DNA of 64,000 nt from contig NZ_RKQN01000004.1 in NCBI RefSeq assembly GCF_003814555.1, positions 186,001 to 250,000 of the forward strand, in the 5' to 3' direction. Position numbers and translations under genes: made by a program. Below the pieces are notes generated by a model that worked only from the letters and a program-made list of their open reading frames with translations, did not search any database and had not been told where the DNA came from. The number at the start of each line of letters is the position of its first letter. Positions within the stretch are counted from its first letter, which is position 1. Source of the stretch: Vulcaniibacterium tengchongense (GTDB lineage: Bacteria; Pseudomonadota; Gammaproteobacteria; Xanthomonadales; Xanthomonadaceae). Shown one piece after another: positions 58,185 to 64,000 of this stretch.

Positions 58185-59170
58185 ACGGCCGCCGCGGCTT
58201 CCTCGCCGGACTGGCCGCGGCCTGCGCCGCCGGCGCGTTGCCCGCGGCGCGCGCCGACGCGGGCGCGCGCGTGCTCACCGCGTCCGACGTGCACGTGAAG
58301 GACTACCCGACCGTCGAGGCGGTGCGCTGGATCGGCCAGCAACTCGAGCGCGAGACCGGCGGCCGCCTGCGCCTGCGCCTGTACCACTCCGGGCAGCTCG
58401 GCCGCGAATCCGAGGCCATCGACATGGCCCGCTACGGCGCCATCGACATCACCCGCGTGTACGCCGGCGCGCTCAACAACGCCTTCCCGCTGACCCGGGC
58501 GCTGTGCCTGCCGTACGTGTTCGATTCGGTGCCGCACCTGCGCCGCGCGCTCGACGGCGAGGTCGGCGCGCGGGTGCTGCGCGGCTTCGAGGCGCGCGAC
58601 CTGGTCGGCCTGGCGATCTACGACTGCGGCGCGCGCTGCTTCTACAACACGCGCCGGCCGCTGCGCACGCCGGCCGACCTGCACGGGCTGAAGTTCCGCG
58701 TGCCCGGCTCGGACATCTTCATCCGCCTGCTGCGGCTGTTCGGCGCCAACCCGACCCCGCTGTCCTACGGGGAGGTGTTCTCGGCGCTGGAGACCCGGCT
58801 GATCGACGGCGCCGAGAACAACCTGCGCAGCTTCCATTCCAGCCGCCAGTTCGAGGTCGCGCGCCACTGGTCGCAGAGCGAGCATTCCTACGCGCCGGAC
58901 GTGCTGCTGGTCTCGCGCAAGAGCTACGACGCGCTGCGCGCCGACGACCGCGCGCTGCTGCGCGAGCTGGCGCGGCGCTCGGTGGCGGTGATGCGCGCGC
59001 TGTGGGACGCCTCCGAGCAGGAGGCGGGCGCGGCGGTGCGCGCGGCCGGCGTGCACATGAACGAAGTCGACATGGCGGCGTTCCGGCGCGCCGCGCAGCC
59101 GCTGCTGGACGAATACCTGCGCCAGCCGGAGATCGACGCGTTGTACCGCAAGATCCGCGCGCTGGCCTGA
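58181..59170 (+). CDS. dctP: TRAP transporter solute-binding protein DctP
   Basis: A 329-residue periplasmic binding protein. Arg-Arg-Gly-Phe-Leu near the N-terminus and a hydrophobic stretch (LAGLAAACAAGALPAARA) suggest Tat or Sec export. The DctP signature GLKFRVPGSDIFIRLLRLFG holds the Arg that grips the substrate carboxylate; LETRLIDGAENNL and EHSYAPDVLLVSRKSYDAL are also conserved. With pectin enzymes around it, a uronate or unsaturated oligogalacturonate is the likely ligand (inference). Coupled to the FAH gene by a 4-base overlap. Confidence 0.93.
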   Translation: MNGRRGFLAGLAAACAAGALPAARADAGARVLTASDVHVKDYPTVEAVRWIGQQLERETGGRLRLRLYHSGQLGRESEAIDMARYGAIDITRVYAGALNNAFPLTRALCLPYVFDSVPHLRRALDGEVGARVLRGFEARDLVGLAIYDCGARCFYNTRRPLRTPADLHGLKFRVPGSDIFIRLLRLFGANPTPLSYGEVFSALETRLIDGAENNLRSFHSSRQFEVARHWSQSEHSYAPDVLLVSRKSYDALRADDRALLRELARRSVAVMRALWDASEQEAGAAVRAAGVHMNEVDMAAFRRAAQPLLDEYLRQPEIDALYRKIRALA

Positions 59171-59353
59171 AGGCGGCGAGGCCTGCTCCCGCCGCCGCGG
59201 GAGGAGCGCTCTCCCGACGGCGCGCGTTTCGGGCCCCTCGCCGCTCGCGGCAGAGGGGCCGGGGTGAGGCAGCAGCGCGCCGGCGCGCCTGCCCCACCCC
59301 GACCCCCGCCCGCGGGGGAGGGCATCAGCAAAGTGGCTTGGAGGGGAGACGCA

Positions 59354-59866
59354 ATGCAGCCGACCGCAACACCGCCCGCCGCCGACGCGCTCGCACGCGT
59401 CCTCGACCGCCTTTCCGCGCTCGCGATCGGCATCGCCGCGGCCTCGCTGGCCGGCCTGGTCGTGGTGCAGGGCTGGCAGGTGTTCGCCCGCTACGTGCTC
59501 AACGATTCGCCCAGCTGGACCGAGCCGGTGACGCTGCTGCTGCTGAGCACGGCGATGGCGATGGGCGCGGCGACCGGCGTGCGCGAGAACCGCCACTTCG
59601 GCTTCTTCCTGCTCGCCGACGCGCTCGGCCCGCGCGGGCATCGCCTGGTCGAGGCGCTGGGCGGGCTGGTCGTCGCCGCGATCGGCGCGGTGCTGGCCGG
59701 CTGGAGCGCGGCGCTGCTGGCCGACGGCTGGGACGTGCACCTGGCCGGCGCGCCGCTGCCGCAGAGCATCAACTACCTGCCGCTGAGCCTGGGCGGCGCG
59801 CTGATGGCCGCGTTCGCGCTCGACCGCCTGCGCCGCCGGCCGGCCTCGGCCGGGGGGGCGCGCTGA
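59354..59866 (+). CDS. dctQ: TRAP transporter small permease DctQ
   Basis: A 170-residue protein with four transmembrane helices and the conserved QVFARYVLNDSPSWTEPVTLL segment of DctQ proteins; NRHFGFFLLADALG is also typical. It forms the inner-membrane complex with DctM. A 183-base gap separates it from dctP, containing a GC-rich repeat-like stretch (CCCCTCGCC...GGGGTGAGG), unusual inside a TRAP operon. Its stop overlaps the dctM start (TGATG). Confidence 0.92.
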   Translation: MQPTATPPAADALARVLDRLSALAIGIAAASLAGLVVVQGWQVFARYVLNDSPSWTEPVTLLLLSTAMAMGAATGVRENRHFGFFLLADALGPRGHRLVEALGGLVVAAIGAVLAGWSAALLADGWDVHLAGAPLPQSINYLPLSLGGALMAAFALDRLRRRPASAGGAR

Positions 59867-61149
59867 TGGCCACCGCGCTCCTGTTCCTGGTCTTCGCCGC
59901 GCTGCTGCTGCTGGGCGTGCCGGTGGCGTTCGCGCTCGCCGCCGCGGCGCTGGCGACGCTGTTCTACCTCGACCTGCCGCTGGTGGTGCTGGTGCAGCAG
60001 GTCGGCGCCGGTGCGGGCTCGGTCAGCCTGATCGCGATCCCGCTGTTCATCTTCGCCGGCGAGATCATGCTGCGCGGCGGCATCTCCGAGCGGCTGATCG
60101 GCCTGGCCGCGGCACTGGTCGGGCGCCTGCGCGGCGGCCTCGGCCAGGTCAGCGTGCTGTCGTCGCTGTTCTTCGGCGGCGTGTCCGGCTCGGCCATCGC
60201 CGACGTGTCCGCGGTCGGGGGCACGATGATCCCGCAGATGATCCAGCGCGGCTACGACCGCGACTTCGCGGTCAACGTCAGCATCACCGCGGCGCTGGTG
60301 GCGCTGCTGGTGCCGCCCTCGCACAACCTGATCCTGTACTCGGCCGCGGCCGGCGGCGGGCTGTCGATCGCCGACCTGTTCGCGGCCGGCATCACCCCGG
60401 CGCTGCTGATGACCGCGGCGATGATGGTCACCGGCTGGGCGGTGGCGCGCGCGCGCGGCTACGGCACCGAGCCCTTCCCCGGCCTGCGCGCGGTGCTGCT
60501 GCGCCTGGTCGGCGCGCTGCCGGGGCTGGGCCTGGTGGCGCTGATCTTCGTCGGCATCCGCGCCGGCGTGTTCACCGCGGTGGAGAGCGCGGCGATGGCG
60601 GTGCTGTACGCGCTGGTCGTGACCGCGCTGGTCTACCGCCAGCTGAAGTGGCGCGAGTTCCTCGGCACCGTCGCCCACGCCGCGCGCACCACCGGCGCGA
60701 TCCTGTTCGTGATCGCCACCGCGGCGGTGTTCGGCTGGCTGCTGGCCTACCTGCAGGTGCCGTCGGCCGCGGTCGAGGCGCTGCAGAGCGTCGCCCACGA
60801 CAAGATCACCGTCCTGCTGCTGATCGTCCTGCTCCTGCTGGTGCTCGGCACGTTCATGGACCTGGCGCCGATGATCCTGATCTGCACGCCGATCTTCCTG
60901 CCGGTCGCGCGCGCCTACGGCATCGACCCGCTCCACTTCGGCCTGGTGCTGGTGCTGACCGGCGGCATCGGCCTGGTCACGCCGCCGGTGGGCAGCGTGC
61001 TGTTCATCGGCACCGCGATCGGCAAGATCGGCATCGGCGAGTGCATGCGCACGATCTGGCCGTTCTGGCTGGCGGCGCTGCTGGTGCTGCTGGCGGTGGC
61101 GTTCTTCCCGCAGCTGTCGCTGTGGCTGCCGGCGGCGCTGAAGGCATGA
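59866..61149 (+). CDS. dctM: TRAP transporter large permease DctM
   Basis: A 427-residue permease with about 12 transmembrane segments. Family motifs: IPLFIFAGEIMLRGG, FFGGVSGSAIADVSAVG, VSITAALVALLVPPSHNLI, LGTFMDLAPMILICTPIFLP and GGIGLVTPPVGSVLF. It carries the sodium-driven transport step for the ligand captured by DctP. It overlaps the pectate lyase gene by 4 bases (ATGA), placing importer and lyase in one transcript. Confidence 0.95.
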   Translation: MATALLFLVFAALLLLGVPVAFALAAAALATLFYLDLPLVVLVQQVGAGAGSVSLIAIPLFIFAGEIMLRGGISERLIGLAAALVGRLRGGLGQVSVLSSLFFGGVSGSAIADVSAVGGTMIPQMIQRGYDRDFAVNVSITAALVALLVPPSHNLILYSAAAGGGLSIADLFAAGITPALLMTAAMMVTGWAVARARGYGTEPFPGLRAVLLRLVGALPGLGLVALIFVGIRAGVFTAVESAAMAVLYALVVTALVYRQLKWREFLGTVAHAARTTGAILFVIATAAVFGWLLAYLQVPSAAVEALQSVAHDKITVLLLIVLLLLVLGTFMDLAPMILICTPIFLPVARAYGIDPLHFGLVLVLTGGIGLVTPPVGSVLFIGTAIGKIGIGECMRTIWPFWLAALLVLLAVAFFPQLSLWLPAALKA

Positions 61150-62306
61150 GCCGCGTCGCCGCCGCGCTGGGGGCGCTGCTCGCGGCCGCGACGGCGCACG
61201 CGCAAGCGCCGCGCCACGCCGCGGAGCCGGGCGCCGGCGCGATTCCGCTGGACGGCTTCGCCGACGCGGTCGCGCACTGGCAGAACCGCCACGGCGCGGA
61301 CTACCCGCGCTACGCGCCGCAGCAGGTGCGCGAGATCGCCGACAACCTGCTGCTGTTGCAGCGCGAGAGCGGCGGCTGGCCGGAGAACCGCGACCCCGCG
61401 CGCGTCCTCGGCGCCGCCGAGCGCGAGCGCCTGCGCGCCGAGCGTGCCCTGCCCGGCGGCAGCTTCGACAACCGCAACACCTACACCCAGATCGACTACC
61501 TCGCCGCGGCCCATGCCCGCACCGGCGAGGCGCGCTACCGCGACGCCGCGCTGCGCGGGCTCGACTTCGTTCTCGCCCGGCAGCTCGAGCGCTGCGGCGG
61601 CTGGCCGCACACGGTGCCGGCGAGCCAGCCCTACCACCCGCACATCACCATCGCCGACGAGGTGACGCCCGGCGTGCTGGCGATGCTGCGGCGCGCGGCG
61701 GCCTTCCCGTTCGTCGACCCGGCGCGGCGGCAGCGGATCGAGGCGGCGGTCGCGCGCGGCGACGCCTGCCTGCTGCGCCTGCAGGTGCGCCAGGACGGGC
61801 GCCTGGCCGGCTGGGCCGGGCAGTACGACGCGCGCACGCTGCAACCGGCGCAGGGCCGGCGCTTCGAGCTGCCGGCGCTGGTGTCCGACGAGACCGTGTC
61901 GGTGCTGCGCTACCTGATGTCGATCCCGCAGCCGTCGCCGCCGGTGACCGCCGCGATCGAGGGCGGCGTCGACTGGCTGCGCCGCGTCGCCCTGCGCGGG
62001 CAGCGGCTGGAGACCTTCCCCGCGCCGCATGAACGCTGGGCCTACCACGCCGCCGACTTCGACCGCCGCCTGGTCGCCGACCCGCAGGCGCCGCCGCTGT
62101 GGGCGCGCTTCTACGACCTGCGCGACAACTCGGTGGTCCTGGCCAGCCGCGACGGCGAGCGCCTGCGCGACTACGCCCAGATCCCGCGCGAGCGCCGCAC
62201 CGGCTACCACTGGTTCGGCACCTGGCCCCAGGCCCTGCTGGAACGCGACTATCCCGCGTGGAAGGCGCGGACCGGCGCGGGCGCGAAGCCGCACCCCCCA
62301 CGCTAG
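61146..62306 (+). CDS. pelA: Pectate lyase, PL10 family
   Basis: A 386-residue secreted pectate lyase with signal peptide 1-20 (ALLAAATAHAQ). It has the PL10 (alpha/alpha) fold signatures: LLLLQRESGGWPENRDPAR, GSFDNRNTYTQIDYLA, LERCGGWPHTVPA, HITIADEVTPGVLAML, AGWAGQYDARTLQPAQGRRF and FETFP-like LETFPAPHERWAYHA. The Asp and Arg of the active site lie in DNRNTYTQIDYL and RFYDLRDN. It starts inside the dctM stop. It complements the PL1 enzyme encoded on the other strand. Confidence 0.94.
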   Translation: MSRVAAALGALLAAATAHAQAPRHAAEPGAGAIPLDGFADAVAHWQNRHGADYPRYAPQQVREIADNLLLLQRESGGWPENRDPARVLGAAERERLRAERALPGGSFDNRNTYTQIDYLAAAHARTGEARYRDAALRGLDFVLARQLERCGGWPHTVPASQPYHPHITIADEVTPGVLAMLRRAAAFPFVDPARRQRIEAAVARGDACLLRLQVRQDGRLAGWAGQYDARTLQPAQGRRFELPALVSDETVSVLRYLMSIPQPSPPVTAAIEGGVDWLRRVALRGQRLETFPAPHERWAYHAADFDRRLVADPQAPPLWARFYDLRDNSVVLASRDGERLRDYAQIPRERRTGYHWFGTWPQALLERDYPAWKARTGAGAKPHPPR

Positions 62307-62377
62307 CACCGCCGGCGTCGCGGCCGCGCGCAACGCACCGCGGCCGGACGCGCGGCGCAACCCGCAGGAGAAGAACG

Positions 62378-63961
62378 ATGCGCCTGTCCCAAGCCCTCGC
62401 CGCCCTTGCCCTTGCCCTCGCCCTGGCCCTGGCCCTGCCCGCGGCCGCCGCGGCCGGGGCGCCGCAGTGGAAGCGCGGCATCGAGCACCAGCGCCAGGCC
62501 GACCTCGGCGACGGCACCTTCCTCAATCCGGTGCTGGCCGGCGACCGCCCCGACCCGTCGGTGCTGCGCGACGGCGAGGACTACTACCTGACCCTGTCCT
62601 CGTTCGACGCCTACCCCGGCCTGCCGATCTGGCACTCGCGCGACCTGGTCAACTGGCAGCCGATCGGCCACGCCATCGCCACCAACGTCGGCGCGATCTG
62701 GGCGCCGGACCTGGTCAAGCACCAGGGCCGCTACTACATCTACTTCCCGGCGCGCACCGCGCACGGCCGCAGCAACTACGTGGTCTGGGCCGACGACATC
62801 CGCGGTCCGTGGAGCGAGCCGATCGACCTGAAGCTGCCCGACCACATCGACCCCGGCCACGCGGTCGGCGAGGACGGCAAGCGCTACCTGTTCCTCAGCG
62901 CCGGCGACTACGTGCCGCTGTCCGACGACGGCCTGCGCACGGTCGGCCCGGTCCGGCACGCCTACGACGGCTGGCGCTACCCGGAAAGCTGGGACGTGGA
63001 GAGCTACTCGCAGGAAGGGCCGAAGATCACCCGCCGCAACGGCTGGTACTACATGATCACCGCGGTCGGCGGCACCGCCGGCCCGCCGACCGGGCACATG
63101 GTGATCGCCGCGCGCTCGCGCTCGATCCACGGCCCGTGGGAGAACTCGCCGTACAACCCGATCGTGCGCACCCGCTCGGCCGACGAGTACTGGTGGTCGC
63201 GCGGCCACGCGACGCTGGTCGAGGACGTCGCCGGGCAGTGGTGGATGATCTACCACGGCTACGAGAAGGGCTTCTGGACGCTCGGGCGGCAGGCGCTGCT
63301 CGATCCGGTGGAGTGGACCGACGACGGCTGGTTCGTCGCCAGGGGCGGCGACCTGGGCAAACCGCTGCGGAAGCCGGCGGGCGAATCGATCGGCCGCCAC
63401 GGCATGGCGCTGTCCGACGCGTTCGACGGCGATCGCCTCGGCCCGCAGTGGGCGTTCTTCGACCCGGCGCCGGACGAGATGCGGCGCGTGTCCTTCGACG
63501 GCCAGGCACTGGTGCTGCGCGGCAAGGGCAGGGCCCCGCGCGACAGCTCGCCGCTGACCGCGATCCCGGGCGACCGCGCCTACCAGGCCGAGGTCGAGAT
63601 GGAGATCGCGCCCGGCGCGGTCGGCGGCGTGGTGCTGTTCTACAGCGACCGCCTGTACGTCGGCCTCGGTTCCAACGGCGAATCGTTCGTGATGCACCGC
63701 TACGGCGAGGAGCGCCCCGCCGGCGGCCTGGCGCCGGGCAAGGGCGGCAAGCTGTGGCTGCGGGTCACCAACGATCGCCACGTCGTCACCTTCCACACCA
63801 GCCGCGACGGCAGGACCTGGAAGAAGTACGACGTGCAGATGGAAGTGTCCGGCTACCACCACAACGTCGCCGGCAAGTTCCTGTCGCTGCGCCCGGGGAT
63901 CTACGCCGCCGGCGACGGCGCGGTCCGCTTCCTCGATTTCCGCTACCGGGCGCTGCCCTGA
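62378..63961 (+). CDS. Secreted GH43-family glycosidase
   Basis: A 527-residue enzyme with an Ala/Leu repeat signal peptide (1-26) and a five-bladed GH43 domain (to about 330): GDRPDPSVLRDGEDYYL holds the catalytic base Asp59, AIWAPDLVKHQGRYY is conserved, DHIDPGHAVGEDGK the pKa-modulating Asp, and SQEGPKITRRNGWYY the acid Glu. The C-terminal 190 residues are a beta-sandwich (FDGDRLGPQWAFF...). In a pectin locus it probably removes arabinose or galactose side chains. Last gene of the plus-strand operon in view, 71 bases after the lyase. Confidence 0.93.
   Translation: MRLSQALAALALALALALALPAAAAAGAPQWKRGIEHQRQADLGDGTFLNPVLAGDRPDPSVLRDGEDYYLTLSSFDAYPGLPIWHSRDLVNWQPIGHAIATNVGAIWAPDLVKHQGRYYIYFPARTAHGRSNYVVWADDIRGPWSEPIDLKLPDHIDPGHAVGEDGKRYLFLSAGDYVPLSDDGLRTVGPVRHAYDGWRYPESWDVESYSQEGPKITRRNGWYYMITAVGGTAGPPTGHMVIAARSRSIHGPWENSPYNPIVRTRSADEYWWSRGHATLVEDVAGQWWMIYHGYEKGFWTLGRQALLDPVEWTDDGWFVARGGDLGKPLRKPAGESIGRHGMALSDAFDGDRLGPQWAFFDPAPDEMRRVSFDGQALVLRGKGRAPRDSSPLTAIPGDRAYQAEVEMEIAPGAVGGVVLFYSDRLYVGLGSNGESFVMHRYGEERPAGGLAPGKGGKLWLRVTNDRHVVTFHTSRDGRTWKKYDVQMEVSGYHHNVAGKFLSLRPGIYAAGDGAVRFLDFRYRALP
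62402..62437 (+). repeat. Hexanucleotide tandem repeat GCCCTN x6 in signal-peptide codons
   Basis: Six tandem hexamers GCCCTT/GCCCTC/GCCCTG encode an Ala-Leu repeat forming the hydrophobic core of the GH43 signal peptide. Gain or loss of units would keep the frame and change core length. Confidence 0.7.
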
Positions 63962-64000
63962 GCGGCGGCTTAGAATGGCCGGGCCCATTCCCGACCGATC

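Overview
The window is very GC-rich DNA (most lines about 70-75% G+C) from a gammaproteobacterium of the Xanthomonadaceae, most likely Lysobacter, Luteimonas or a relative. The evidence is the set of very large TonB-dependent receptors in sugar loci, the plant-type glutamate-cysteine ligase, the frmR-frmA-fghA/dmeF arrangement, tandem DsbA genes behind cytochrome c4, and carbohydrate-utilisation loci of the Xanthomonas type. This assignment is from gene content read by eye, not from a database search. No rRNA, tRNA or CRISPR array was seen.

Layout. (1) 1-3.6 kb is an accessory island. It holds a decayed IS3-family element with two in-frame stops, two orphan secreted or lipoprotein genes in clearly lower-GC DNA (about 48% in a line I counted), and a frameshifted vgrG fragment. 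(2) 3.6-23 kb is mostly housekeeping: a DUF924 protein, an LprI-like membrane protein, AMP nucleosidase, two overlapping secreted amidohydrolases (the second without its metal-binding His pair), a DsbA-fold isomerase, a DegV protein and a 1143-residue propeller-amidohydrolase. It continues with a formaldehyde detoxification operon (frmR-frmA-fghA) divergent from the Co/Ni exporter dmeF, then ppc and a PP-loop ligase. (3) 23-31 kb has a TonB receptor, an OmpR/EnvZ-type two-component pair whose sensor has a long Pro/Ala-rich periplasmic region, and gshA. (4) 31-42.8 kb is a maltodextrin locus: LacI-family regulator, secreted alpha-amylase, MFS sugar importer, secreted six-hairpin glycosidase, GH13 alpha-glucosidase and TonB receptor. 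Two identical 15-bp sites in opposite orientation sit upstream of the two transcription units. (5) 42.8-47.1 kb has engB, cytochrome c4, two DsbA-family proteins (one soluble, one lipoprotein) and an EEP-family phosphodiesterase. (6) 47.2-64 kb is a pectin locus: eda and kdgK, TonB receptor, rhamnogalacturonan acetylesterase, type-B carboxylesterase, alpha/beta esterase and PL1 pectate lyase. Divergent from these is an operon of FAH-family enzyme, DctPQM TRAP transporter, PL10 pectate lyase and GH43 glycosidase. A shared CGGTGTCATT half-site lies in both divergent promoter regions.

Working together. In the pectin locus, pectin chains are de-esterified and cut outside or in the periplasm, products enter through the TonB receptor and cross the inner membrane by the TRAP system, and KdgK and Eda feed 2-keto-3-deoxygluconate into pyruvate and glyceraldehyde 3-phosphate. 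The maltodextrin locus is parallel but uses an MFS importer. The strongest candidate for something undescribed is the small regulator at 16999-17274. It combines the FrmR Pro2/Cys35 pair with the full RcnR metal-ligand set (His3, Cys35, His60, His64). It sits between formaldehyde genes and a Co/Ni exporter, with one TACT-N7-AGTA operator in the shared promoter.
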